A stretch of 39,933 nt of DNA, taken from contig SVPO01000005.1 of the NCBI GenBank assembly GCA_015065795.1, forward strand, positions 1 through 39,933. Direction: 5' to 3'. The notes under the pieces were generated by a model. That model was not told the origin of the DNA. It was given only the letters and a program-made list of their open reading frames with translations, and made no database searches. Shown here one piece after another: positions 30,485-38,811 of this stretch. This DNA is from Oscillospiraceae bacterium. GTDB taxonomy: Bacteria > Bacillota > Clostridia > Oscillospirales > Acutalibacteraceae. A program made the position numbers and the translations under genes. Within the stretch, counting starts at the first letter, position 1. The number at the start of each line of letters is the position of its first letter.

Positions 30485-32509
30485 TTATTCAAATTTTCGG
30501 GAAAGCACGCCGCCTGCAACACCCACTCTGCCGCCGCCGAGGAGGAGCTCCTTCACCTTGCGCTGCAGGGTGGTGTTCACGGGCAGGTCTGCAGGATCTA
30601 CATTCTTCTGCTGTTCCTCGGTGAGCCTGAACACCCATTCAAGCACGTCATCAGGCTCGGGATCGACCTCGAGAATGTCAAAGGCGTTCTGAAAGCGGAT
30701 GATATTCGAGCTCTCCGGCAGCATATCTCTCAGCACCGGAGCCAGCAGCCAGCTGGAGCACACCATCGGTGCTTCCGCCCACTGAGGATACCATTCATCA
30801 ATAAACTCCCTCGCCTGCCCAACGGACGCATTGAGCCTGTCGGCGGTCATATCGGCATCTGAGGGAATGTGCAGGTCGATAATATACCTTCCCTCGTGCT
30901 GACGCATTTCGTATTCCAGCTCGCCTATGCGCAGCAGCTGGGCATTTGCCTGACGGGTGGTCCAGAAGTCGCGGTCAAAGCCGTATTCTCCCGTGGACGC
31001 ATGATATTCACCCACAAATCTGGTGAAGGCTTTCATGGTGTTCAGCCAGATATCTTCGGGGATGTTCTCCCACGGGCAGCCCTCATCGCGGTTGTCGATG
31101 GCAGCCAGCAGATGCGCAGCCAGCTTGTCGGCACCGTTGGTGACATCGCTGGAGTATTCGCCGCTGTAGTCGGGAAGATCTTTCCACGCGTGGTCCATGA
31201 CCTGCATGGCAAACTCCCGGGGCATATCTATCTGAACAAGGAGCTTTTCCATCTCCTCCTGCTGCAGCAGACGGATTTCTTCTTCCTCCGCACGTCTGGA
31301 CTGCCGGGAATATCGAAGATAGTAATCGTGCTTACGGTCGGCATCGGCGTCCTCGGGCGACAGCTTCCAGTCCTTTTCCGGAGCAAACTCAAGCCCCAGC
31401 TCGGATATCTCCTGGCGTAGTGCTTTCAGCTCTGCGGTGAAGTCTTCCCATGCGGCGCATTTGTCCGCCATCTTCAGCGCCATTGCCGGCAGTCTGGGGA
31501 ACAGCAGATACGCGGCGCGGTCGATGTTGGTGATGCGCTCGGTCCACAGCATACACTCCCAGCCTATGAGCCTGTCCTCGCAGCCGACGGCATAGGAAGG
31601 GGTGCGCGCCATGTTCCGGATATGCTCCACGTCGATGGACGAATATGGATAGTCGAAATAGAAATCATCCAGATCGGAGCGGATGACTCTGCCCCCTGCC
31701 TGCATGAACTCGGCAGTCTCTTTGTCGTTGCCCAGCCAGTGGTGTACGATGAAGTGCTGTGGCAGGATACCTCCTGCGAGGCAGTCGTTGTAGACGATGG
31801 TGCTTCTGCCATGCTGAGCGAGGAATTCGCCGATGGTGAGCACCAGCCAGCGCTGCAGCTCCTCCTCATTTGCCAGCCCCTCATCGCGCATACGCTTCTG
31901 GCAGTCGGGGCAGCGGCGCCAGTGCAGCTTGAGTGCTTCGTCGCCGCCGATATGCACTGCAGGATACGGGAACAGCCCGATGATCTCCGTAAGGATGTCC
32001 TTGAAGAAACCAATGGCATCGTCTCTGCCTGCGCAGATGAGATTGGGGAATATGCCGCCGTCGCAGCGCAGAGCGTAGCTGTAGGGCTGATCGATGATCT
32101 CCTCGTTTCCGTCACGGAGGATGGTTCTCCGGCAGCCGTATTCGGGATAGGCGGTGAGCATGGCGCTGGCGTGTCCCGGCAGCTCGATCTCGGGAATGAC
32201 GTCGATGCCGCACTCAGCGGCAAAGGCGACGATCTCTTTCACCTGCTCCTGCGTGTAGAAGCCGCAGTTGTTTTCCGTCTGCGACACATTGCCGAAATAC
32301 GAATTGCCGCGCACCGAACCGACCTCGGTCAGATGGGGATATTTCTTTATCTCCACGCGCCACGCCTGATCGTCGGCAAGGTGCCAGTGCATAATGTTAA
32401 GGCCGCATAACTGTGCGGCTTTCAGCAGGCGTTTGATATTCTCCACGGGCATGAAGTGGCGGCTGACATCCAGCATGAAGCCGCGGTGGGGATGCGGTGA
32501 GCTGCTCAT
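30485..32509 (-). CDS. GH20 beta-N-acetylhexosaminidase, catalytic domain first
   Basis: A 674-residue glycoside hydrolase family 20 protein that should release terminal beta-linked GlcNAc or GalNAc by substrate-assisted catalysis. The barrel starts almost at the N-terminus: RGFMLDVSRHFMPVENIKRLLKAAQLCGLNIMHWHLADDQAWRVEIKKYPHL, then DVIPEIELPGHASAMLTAYPEYGC and the catalytic Asp-Glu pair in VHIGGDEALKLHW (about 188-189). The usual N-terminal GH20b beta domain is missing. A C-terminal region of about 330 residues, mainly helical, is unlike common accessory domains. No signal peptide is visible, which suggests intracellular action on imported oligosaccharides. AGGAGGAGTACAA precedes the ATG. 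No sugar transporter is adjacent. Confidence 0.92.
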   Translation of the reverse strand: MSSSPHPHRGFMLDVSRHFMPVENIKRLLKAAQLCGLNIMHWHLADDQAWRVEIKKYPHLTEVGSVRGNSYFGNVSQTENNCGFYTQEQVKEIVAFAAECGIDVIPEIELPGHASAMLTAYPEYGCRRTILRDGNEEIIDQPYSYALRCDGGIFPNLICAGRDDAIGFFKDILTEIIGLFPYPAVHIGGDEALKLHWRRCPDCQKRMRDEGLANEEELQRWLVLTIGEFLAQHGRSTIVYNDCLAGGILPQHFIVHHWLGNDKETAEFMQAGGRVIRSDLDDFYFDYPYSSIDVEHIRNMARTPSYAVGCEDRLIGWECMLWTERITNIDRAAYLLFPRLPAMALKMADKCAAWEDFTAELKALRQEISELGLEFAPEKDWKLSPEDADADRKHDYYLRYSRQSRRAEEEEIRLLQQEEMEKLLVQIDMPREFAMQVMDHAWKDLPDYSGEYSSDVTNGADKLAAHLLAAIDNRDEGCPWENIPEDIWLNTMKAFTRFVGEYHASTGEYGFDRDFWTTRQANAQLLRIGELEYEMRQHEGRYIIDLHIPSDADMTADRLNASVGQAREFIDEWYPQWAEAPMVCSSWLLAPVLRDMLPESSNIIRFQNAFDILEVDPEPDDVLEWVFRLTEEQQKNVDPADLPVNTTLQRKVKELLLGGGRVGVAGGVLSRKFE

Positions 32510-32666
32510 TTGTACTCCTCCTGACGCAAGCGGTATATTATCATTATACCAGCCGCAGGCACAAAATCAACCGCAAGCATTCGGCAAGCAGGTGATTGAA
32601 CAGACAATATGGTCGACGCACTATACGAACAAACAGGCGACAAGCAGAGCATGGATGTTCGGTGAC

Positions 32667-32704
32667 AGCAAAAAGACCTGCACCCGGGATGGATGCAGGT
32701 CTTT
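32667..32704 (-). terminator. Rho-independent terminator of rplM-rpsI
   Basis: On the minus strand AAAGACCTGCA pairs perfectly with TGCAGGTCTTT (32672-32704), with a T-tract GGTCTTTTTGC. It lies 19 bases after the rpsI stop. The rest of the 214-base gap to the GH20 gene holds nothing else that I can support. Confidence 0.85.
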
Positions 32705-32723
32705 GCAAACGAAGATAAAGTAA

Positions 32724-33125
32724 TTATCTCTTGGAGAACTGAGGAGCACGACGAGCGGCCTTGAGACCGTACTTCTTTCTCTCCTTCATTCTGGGGTCAC
32801 GGGTCAGGAAGCCGGCCTTCTTGAGAGCGGAACGATACTTCTCAGAATCGAACTGCAGGAGGGCACGGGAGATGCCGTGACGGATAGCACCAGCCTGGCC
32901 GGTGACGCCGCCGCCGGTAACACGGCAGACGATGTCAAACTGCTCACCGGTCTTGGTGAGCTCCAGGGGCTGACGGACGATCAGCTTGAGGGTCTCAAGT
33001 CCGAAATAATCGTCCATGGTGCGGTTATTGATGGTTACACGACCGGTACCGGGATAAAGACGGACGCGGGCGACAGAGGACTTTCTGCGGCCGGTGCCGT
33101 AGTAATATGTGCCTTTCTCGTACAT
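32724..33125 (-). CDS. rpsI: 30S ribosomal protein S9
   Basis: A 133-residue S9 (uS9), with the N-terminal [28 protein letters not shown], the central [23 protein letters not shown] and the basic C-terminal tail [19 protein letters not shown], which reaches the ribosomal P-site tRNA. Length is normal. It follows rplM by 18 bases in the universal rplM-rpsI order and ends at a strong terminator. Confidence 0.98.
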   Translation of the reverse strand: MYEKGTYYYGTGRRKSSVARVRLYPGTGRVTINNRTMDDYFGLETLKLIVRQPLELTKTGEQFDIVCRVTGGGVTGQAGAIRHGISRALLQFDSEKYRSALKKAGFLTRDPRMKERKKYGLKAARRAPQFSKR

Positions 33126-33143
33126 TGTAAAAGTCCCTCCTTA

Positions 33144-33569
33144 TCAGTTCCAGGCTACGGGCTTCTGGGCCTCGTGCTTGTGGTTCTCACCGGCGTAGAC
33201 ACGCAGGCGGGTCAGAGCCTTGCGGCCCTGGCTGGTGTGGGGAAGCATTCCCTGAACAGCCATCATCATGGCGCGCTCGGGACGGGACTTCATCAGAGAA
33301 CCGGCCTTGACAGCCTTGAGGTGACCGATGTAACCGGAATGACGATAGTAGATCTTCTTCTCCAGCTTGCGGCCGGTCAGAACGGCCTTGCTGCAGTTGA
33401 TGATGATGACATGATCGCCGCAGTCAACGTGGGGAACGAAGATGGGCTTGTGCTTACCGCGGAGCAGAACGGCAGCCTGAGCGGCAACGCGGCCGAGGGG
33501 CTTACCGGCAGCATCGAGAACATACCAGCTGCGCTCGATAGCTTCGGATTTGGGCATATAAGTGCTCAT
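33144..33569 (-). CDS. rplM: 50S ribosomal protein L13
   Basis: A 141-residue L13 (uL13), an early-assembly protein of the large subunit. Conserved segments are SWYVLDAAGKPLGRVAAQAAVLLRGKHKPIFVPHVDCGDHVIIINCSKAVLTGRKLEKKIYYRHSGYIGHLK and MLPHTSQGRKALTRLRVYAGENHKHEAQKP. GGAGGAAAAAAGCA precedes the ATG. The leader from the promoter at 33615-33643 is only about 40 bases. That is too short for the L13 leader structure known from Bacillus, so autoregulation of that kind is not indicated. Confidence 0.98.
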   Translation of the reverse strand: MSTYMPKSEAIERSWYVLDAAGKPLGRVAAQAAVLLRGKHKPIFVPHVDCGDHVIIINCSKAVLTGRKLEKKIYYRHSGYIGHLKAVKAGSLMKSRPERAMMMAVQGMLPHTSQGRKALTRLRVYAGENHKHEAQKPVAWN

Positions 33570-33614
33570 TGCTTTTTTCCTCCATAAGTATTGATCTTTT
33601 CAGTCGCAAGGCAC

Positions 33615-33643
33615 ATGATATCAAACCTCGCAGGCAAAGTCAA
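33615..33643 (-). promoter_or_regulatory. Sigma-A promoter of rplM-rpsI
   Basis: Minus strand TTGACT (complement of 33638-33643), 17-base spacer, TATCAT (complement of 33615-33620). Confidence 0.75.
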
Positions 33644-33683
33644 GCATAAAATCGCCATTTCCGCAGAAAAATCGGTGATATCT

Positions 33684-33723
33684 CTCTCACGCTCTCTCAT
33701 GCTCCCTCATGCTCTCTCATGCT
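33684..33723. repeat. Four 10-bp tandem repeats upstream of rplM promoter
   Basis: CTCTCACGCT, CTCTCATGCT, CCCTCATGCT, CTCTCATGCT in direct tandem (minus strand AGCATGAGAG). The array lies 40-80 bases upstream of the rplM -35 box and 28 bases after the radical SAM gene stop. The unit matches one DNA helical turn. Confidence 0.8.
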
Positions 33724-33750
33724 CCAAACGCAAATCACAGCTTGTGCGGT

Positions 33751-34617
33751 TCACAGTTCCCACCGCGGAATGAATTCTCCGGTGGAGGATCCGCGTTCCT
33801 GCATGAAACCTTCCAGATCCAGCTCTTCCATGCGCGCACACACCTTATCATATTCCCGTGCGGTTATCTTCCGGTCCAGCTCGGGATAGCGCGGATCGCT
33901 CACCACAGGCGTATACTGGCTCATGAGGCTGACCGGCACTCCCGGCAGTTCTTCCGCAACGCGCTCGAGGGCTGCTATGGAATTCTTCACATTGAGGGGC
34001 AGCACCAGATGACGGACGATCATGCCTTTTCTGAGCATACCGTCGCAGTCGCAGATATTCTCCGGCTGGCTGGCGCGCATGAGCCTGAGCGCCTTCATTG
34101 CCGTTTCGGGATAATCGGGGGCGGCACTGTATTTTTCCGCAGGCGCACTGAGGGCGTATTTGTAATCGGGCAGCCAGATGTCCACCCACGGCGCAAGCAT
34201 TTCCACCGCTTCTTCCGTCTCATAGCCGCCGCTGTTCCACACTATGGGCACGGAAGGTCTGCGGACTTTCAGCGCGGCGATGATCTGAGGGATAAAATGG
34301 GTGCCGGTAACGAAATTGATATTGTGCACGCCCTGTTCTTCAAGGTCGGACATTATCCGCACAAGCTCCTGAGGCGATATCTCCCTGCCCACCGTTCCGC
34401 TGCGTGAGATATCGTGATTCTGGCAGAACACGCATCCGAGAGAACAGCCGCAGAAGAAGATGGTGCCCGAGCCCTTCGAGCCGCTTATGGGCGGTTCCTC
34501 CCACATATGCGGCGCTGCACGGGCGATGCGCATGGTGTCGGAGGCGCAGCAGAATCCGACTGAACCGCCGCTGCGTTCCGCGCCGCAGCCACGGGGGCAC
34601 AGATTGCAGCCGCTCAC
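33751..34617 (-). CDS. Radical SAM protein, PflX/PflA-like (COG1313 type)
   Basis: A 288-residue radical SAM enzyme of the PflX-like group, related to pyruvate formate-lyase activating enzymes. The SAM-cluster motif is CSLGCVFCQN (Cys58, Cys62, Cys65). An N-terminal Cys set (CNLCPRGCG, plus Cys23 and Cys24) could bind another metal centre. VWNSGGYETEEAVEMLAPWVDIWLPDYKY is the conserved glycine-rich core of this group. The substrate is unknown. Translation starts at a GTG that overlaps the stop of the upstream gene (GTGA), with GGAGG 9 bases before it, so the two genes are coupled. No glycyl-radical enzyme partner is nearby. Confidence 0.9.
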   Translation of the reverse strand: MSGCNLCPRGCGAERSGGSVGFCCASDTMRIARAAPHMWEEPPISGSKGSGTIFFCGCSLGCVFCQNHDISRSGTVGREISPQELVRIMSDLEEQGVHNINFVTGTHFIPQIIAALKVRRPSVPIVWNSGGYETEEAVEMLAPWVDIWLPDYKYALSAPAEKYSAAPDYPETAMKALRLMRASQPENICDCDGMLRKGMIVRHLVLPLNVKNSIAALERVAEELPGVPVSLMSQYTPVVSDPRYPELDRKITAREYDKVCARMEELDLEGFMQERGSSTGEFIPRWEL

Positions 34618-35132
34618 TGTACGCCGCCTCCGTTCAGGGCATCCTGCACGGCAAGGAGAAGGATCTTGTCCGTTGGCTGGGTACCGATGCTGTCGTCACC
34701 CGTCTCCAGTGACTGGGCGGCAATGATCGCGTCGAACACCGTCAGGACGCGTTCTGTGTCGATGCCTGCATAGCTGTCCAGCGTGATGCTGATGATGTAT
34801 CCGCCGGCAACGTCAACACTCACTGACGCCCCCATATCCGAGGCGGAATAGCTGCCGGTGTACAGACCGTCCGCTTTGTTGGAGGGCATGATGTCGCCGG
34901 TCTGCAGCTCCATCACCAGTCCGTCGTTGACGCGATCCACGAAGCTGCTGATGAGCATCACCGCCGCGATCAGTGACACCACTGCCACCGCCAGGACGTA
35001 CACCCATCTGCCCACAGGCTTTCTTCTGATCTTTTCAGCGGCTTCCTCGCCGCTCTCTGTCGGCATTTCCACCGCGCCGGAACGCACGTCGTCGCTGTTG
35101 AAGCCAAAGATGCTGCTGTTTTTTTCGCTCAT
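34614..35132 (-). CDS. Membrane-anchored FMN-binding-like protein, degenerate motif
   Basis: A 172-residue protein with a cytoplasmic N-terminus, one membrane helix (WVYVLAVAVVSLIAAVMLISSF, about 45-66) and a C-terminal FMN_bind-like domain: DGLYTGSYSASDMGASVSVDVAGGYIISITLDSYAGID... ending DDSIGTQPTDKILLLAVQDALNGG. In active FMN_bind domains this last segment reads DxVSGATxTSKAI and its Thr carries FMN. Here spacing is kept but the SGAT motif is IGTQ, so covalent flavinylation is doubtful. The track start at 35378 is replaced by the ATG at 35132 (AGAGG before it). Its stop overlaps the radical SAM start. Family assignment is moderately sure. Confidence 0.72.
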   Translation of the reverse strand: MSEKNSSIFGFNSDDVRSGAVEMPTESGEEAAEKIRRKPVGRWVYVLAVAVVSLIAAVMLISSFVDRVNDGLVMELQTGDIMPSNKADGLYTGSYSASDMGASVSVDVAGGYIISITLDSYAGIDTERVLTVFDAIIAAQSLETGDDSIGTQPTDKILLLAVQDALNGGGVQ

Positions 35133-35162
35133 AACAAAACCTCTTTTTTCGTGACGCGCAGG

Positions 35163-35191
35163 TTGTCCGCCGCGCGAAAATATGTTATAAT
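35163..35191 (+). promoter_or_regulatory. Promoter of PHP phosphatase gene
   Basis: TTGTCC (35163-35168), 17-base spacer, TATAAT (35186-35191), about 70 bases before the start codon in the divergent region. Confidence 0.65.
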
Positions 35192-35259
35192 ATAATGTGA
35201 ATACGTATTTGTACGCACAAACGGTCGGATGACCGCAGAGTAACGGAGGTGACCCACTG

Positions 35260-36075
35260 ATGGATATGAGCCGTATCGTAGACTGCCACAACCACAGCTG
35301 CCGCTCCTTTGACGGCGTGCCGTCGGTGATGTGGCTGGCACGGACCGCCGCCGAGCGCGGACTGGGCGGCATCGCCATAACCGATCACTGCGAGATAAAC
35401 GTTCAGGGAAAGGAAAAGCTCTGGAGCTTCCGCCGCCTGCGCAAGTCGGCGCAGGAAGCCCTTCGCGCCCGTGAAAAGGGATTCAATGTGCTGTGCGGCG
35501 TGGAGCTGGGTCAGCCCACCTATCATCCCGAGACGGCAAAGCGAGTGCCGGACATCGCCGATTATGACATCGTGCTTGGGTCGATACATTATCTCCGTGA
35601 CGGCAGGGATTTTTATTATCTGAAATATACCGACGGTTCGTGCGACCCTGCAAAGATATATGACCAGTATCTTGATGAGGTGCTGAGGATGGCGGAGGAG
35701 AGCGATTTCGACGTTCTTGCCCATCTTACCTATCCCCTGAGATACATATACGGACGGGATCGCGTGCAGCTGGACATGACCCGTTACGAGGAGAAATACA
35801 CCCGGATACTCACCACGCTTGTTCAGCGCGGCAAGGCGCTGGAGATCAACACCTCCGGCACCCGGCGCGAAAACGGATTTCTGATGCCCGACACACGTCT
35901 GGTGAGGAAGTTCCGCGAGCTGGGCGGCAAGCATATCACTCTGGGCAGCGACACCCACAAGCCCGACCAGATAGCCGCAGGGCTGACGGAGGGAGCACGT
36001 CAGGCTCTCGCCGCCGGATTCACCGAGGCGGTGTATTTCCGCAACCGCCAGCCGGTGTCATACCGTCTGAACTGA
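35260..36075 (+). CDS. PHP-domain phosphoesterase, histidinol-phosphatase (HisK/HisJ)-like
   Basis: A 271-residue PHP-domain protein similar to the HisK-type histidinol phosphatases that perform the penultimate step of histidine synthesis in Firmicutes. Metal-binding motifs are in order: DCHNHS (His10, His12), AITDHCEI, CGVELGQ, VLGSIHYL, DVLAHLTYP and ITLGSDTHKP. Length and the DYDIVLGSIHYLRDG segment fit HisJ/HisK well. No other his gene is nearby, so a general PHP phosphoesterase role is also possible. GGAGGTGA precedes the ATG, and a promoter lies at 35163-35191. Confidence 0.88.
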   Translation: MDMSRIVDCHNHSCRSFDGVPSVMWLARTAAERGLGGIAITDHCEINVQGKEKLWSFRRLRKSAQEALRAREKGFNVLCGVELGQPTYHPETAKRVPDIADYDIVLGSIHYLRDGRDFYYLKYTDGSCDPAKIYDQYLDEVLRMAEESDFDVLAHLTYPLRYIYGRDRVQLDMTRYEEKYTRILTTLVQRGKALEINTSGTRRENGFLMPDTRLVRKFRELGGKHITLGSDTHKPDQIAAGLTEGARQALAAGFTEAVYFRNRQPVSYRLN

Positions 36076-36183
36076 AGCTATATCAATTGTATATCGGAAT
36101 TATAGCACGTCCCAGTAAAAAAGCCAACTGTATTCAGCTTTTTCGATTCCTGCCCTCACGGGCACATTCTCAAGGAGACATCT

Positions 36184-38793
36184 ATGGCATTCAACAAACG
36201 CAACGACCCTCGTTTCGACGAGTTTTTCGGCAAGGGCAATCGCAGCACTCCCGAGCCGGAGAGCTACGACATCAGCGATGATGTTTTTGCCTCCGACAAC
36301 CGTGCGCCGGCAAAGCCCGGACGCAGATCGCGCTTCCGCTCCAACGCCGATGTTCAGTACGGTGAGCGTTCCTCATCAGGCACTCCGCAGCAGGCACGCA
36401 GTTCCGGTTCGGAGGAAAAGCCGAAATCACGGAAAGCTGCCGCGCTGCAGGATCGCGAGCCGAACTCAGGCAGCCGCAGCGATGCGGTGCGGCGCAGATT
36501 CTCCCCCGGATACGACGGCAGCAGAATCCATCAGCCTGAGGGACGCTTCCGCAAAAAGTCGGGGCAGGAAACTGCCGCTCAGCAGGATCCTGCCGGCAGA
36601 CAGCGCAGCCGTTCCGTCCGACAGGACGCGTATGATCTTCAGTCCGTGAGCACTCCCGTGGAGACCTCCGCATCCTTTGAGTACGATTATGACGAGAATT
36701 ACGACGAGGGATTCGTCTACGAGCGCAACATCGGACGCAAGGTGAAGAAAGCACTCCTGTACACCTTCGCTGCACTGATAATCCTGGTTCTTGTCGCTCT
36801 GGGCGCTTTCCTGCTGCGTCCGCAGGGCGGCGGTGAGTATTTCCGTCTCAACGGCTCTCTGCCTATGGTCAGCGGAATACAGCAGACCGATGCAGGCGAG
36901 AACAGCGCGTGGCTAGACTGGGAGCCCGTTGATGAAGTAGCCGGATATGAGATCCTGCGCTTTGACGACGTCACCGCTCAGTATGTCCACGTCAAGAACG
37001 CTTATCTGAGCTGGGCATATCTTTCCGGACTGGAAACCGGAAGCTCCGGAAAGTATATCATCCGTCCCTACTGCAAAAACGGCAGCGGCGTTTACACCGA
37101 GCTTGCGGCGGAGGAATTCACCGTCAAGACTCAGCCCGGTGACGCGGACACCCTGCGCCATCAGACCGCTACCCACGGTTCCGTCACCCTCGAGTGGGAC
37201 GCCATCCCAGGCGCCGACGGCTATGAGATGGAACGCGACATGGGCGGATGGTCGGGCTACGAATACTGCGGAGAATCACCGAAGGCTCAGCACACCATCC
37301 TCGGGCTGGACGCTTCCTCCACCTACACTTTCCGTATGCGCCCCTACGCAGACATCGGCACCAAGCGGTGCTACGGCGGCTGGTCGGAGAAGATCGTTAC
37401 CGCCACAAGCCCCATGCCCGTGCGCGAGCTGACGCAGGGAGACACCACCGACAGCGGATATCTGCTGAGCTGGACTGTCGCTTCGGAAGTGACCGGCTTT
37501 GAACTGTATCGCGCTGACCCCGACACCGGTGAAGCCACCGAGCTGCTCGGGCAGTGCGGCAATACCCATTATGAGATCTCCGGTCTTGAGTCGGTCAACT
37601 TTTCCAGCTATCGCGTCCGCGGATTCCTGCGCCACGACAGCGGAATCAGCTACGGCGAGTTCTCCGATATGATCACTGCCGTCACGCTGCCCACAAGGGT
37701 GAAAGGCATCGACCAGTATACCGCTGAGGACGGCACCTATACAATATCGTGGCAGCCCTCCGAGCGCAGCGAAGGCTACGAGATCTATGCCTACAGCTGC
37801 AGCCGCGGTGAATATGACCTGCTCGCCACCACATCGGAAAGCAGCTATTCCATCACCGACCTTGAGCAGTATGCCGAGCGGTACAAGGTCCGCGCGTACG
37901 TTTCCCTTGGTGACCTTGAGTTCTTCGGCGGCTATTCCGACGAGCTTGCCTGCCATCCGTATTATTACCTCAGCCGTAAGGTGACGGTGGACAAGGCGGT
38001 CACCACCATGCACACCGACGCAGGACCCGAGCACGAGCTTATTCAGGAGCTCAAGCGCGGCACAACCGTCCGTGTGTTCGGAGAGAAATCCGGCTCGGAC
38101 GGCTCTCGCTGGTTCCGCGTGGAGCTGAAGGACGGTTCCACCGGATGGATCTCCCGTGAGGACGTAGTCATCACTAACAGCTGCAAGACCCTTGCCACAA
38201 GAGAATACACCAAGGACGAGCCTATCGTCATTTACCTCTCCCCCTCCCGTCAGGGCGGTAACCCGTACATCATCGGCAACACCACCGAAAAGGAGCAGAT
38301 GGAGGCGGTCGCCGCGGTCACCCATCGTATCCTCAAGGAGGAATACAACTGCGTTGTGTACACCGCAAATCCCGATCTGGATCTGCGCGAACGGGCATTT
38401 GAGGCAAAGGAGCTCAAGGCTGACATTTACTTCGCCATACACTCCAACGCCACCGGCTCAGACGCGGTCCGCTACGGCGCAAGCAGCTATTACTGCGGTG
38501 CTTCCGGACGGAGCAAGAAGCTGGGACAGGCGGTTGTGGATGAGCTCAACGCCATCGCTCCTAAGAAGTGCAATCTCGACAAGCAGATGTACTCCGCGCT
38601 GCAGTCCTTCGGCGGAGTCGGATACGCCGAGGTGCGCGATCCTTACAATCTGGGCATGGTCTCTATTCTGGTTGAGACCGATTTCCACGACAACGAGCTG
38701 ACCGCCCAGTGGATCATGGACAACCACGAGGCTATCGGTCGGGCACTTGCCAACGCGCTGGTGAGCACCTTTGAGATTGAAAAGAAGCAATAA
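36184..38793 (+). CDS. Membrane-anchored FN3/SH3 N-acetylmuramoyl-L-alanine amidase
   Basis: An 869-residue cell-wall protein. Residues 1-187 form a long, disordered, Arg/Ser/Gln-rich cytoplasmic part. A membrane helix follows (about 188-211, LLYTFAALIILVLVALGAFLL). Then come four fibronectin-III-like domains (about 228-316, 320-410, 415-505, 505-595), a bacterial SH3 domain (about 600-665, VRVFGEKSGSDGSRWFRVELKDGSTGWI) and a C-terminal amidase_3 domain (about 678-865). That domain keeps Glu702 (TEKEQM), His753 in AIHSNATG and Glu831 in VETDFHDN. The usual GHGG zinc His appears as RQGG (Gln690), as in clostridial YLSPSxQ-type amidases. It probably cleaves or binds peptidoglycan outside the cell. 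AAGGAG precedes the ATG. NIF3 follows 18 bases later. Confidence 0.88.
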   Translation: MAFNKRNDPRFDEFFGKGNRSTPEPESYDISDDVFASDNRAPAKPGRRSRFRSNADVQYGERSSSGTPQQARSSGSEEKPKSRKAAALQDREPNSGSRSDAVRRRFSPGYDGSRIHQPEGRFRKKSGQETAAQQDPAGRQRSRSVRQDAYDLQSVSTPVETSASFEYDYDENYDEGFVYERNIGRKVKKALLYTFAALIILVLVALGAFLLRPQGGGEYFRLNGSLPMVSGIQQTDAGENSAWLDWEPVDEVAGYEILRFDDVTAQYVHVKNAYLSWAYLSGLETGSSGKYIIRPYCKNGSGVYTELAAEEFTVKTQPGDADTLRHQTATHGSVTLEWDAIPGADGYEMERDMGGWSGYEYCGESPKAQHTILGLDASSTYTFRMRPYADIGTKRCYGGWSEKIVTATSPMPVRELTQGDTTDSGYLLSWTVASEVTGFELYRADPDTGEATELLGQCGNTHYEISGLESVNFSSYRVRGFLRHDSGISYGEFSDMITAVTLPTRVKGIDQYTAEDGTYTISWQPSERSEGYEIYAYSCSRGEYDLLATTSESSYSITDLEQYAERYKVRAYVSLGDLEFFGGYSDELACHPYYYLSRKVTVDKAVTTMHTDAGPEHELIQELKRGTTVRVFGEKSGSDGSRWFRVELKDGSTGWISREDVVITNSCKTLATREYTKDEPIVIYLSPSRQGGNPYIIGNTTEKEQMEAVAAVTHRILKEEYNCVVYTANPDLDLRERAFEAKELKADIYFAIHSNATGSDAVRYGASSYYCGASGRSKKLGQAVVDELNAIAPKKCNLDKQMYSALQSFGGVGYAEVRDPYNLGMVSILVETDFHDNELTAQWIMDNHEAIGRALANALVSTFEIEKKQ

Positions 38794-38811
38794 CCCCAAG
38801 GAGAAATACTT

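Noticed and set aside
33684-33723. CRISPR-like array
   Set aside because: Units are 10 bp in direct tandem with no spacers and no cas genes.
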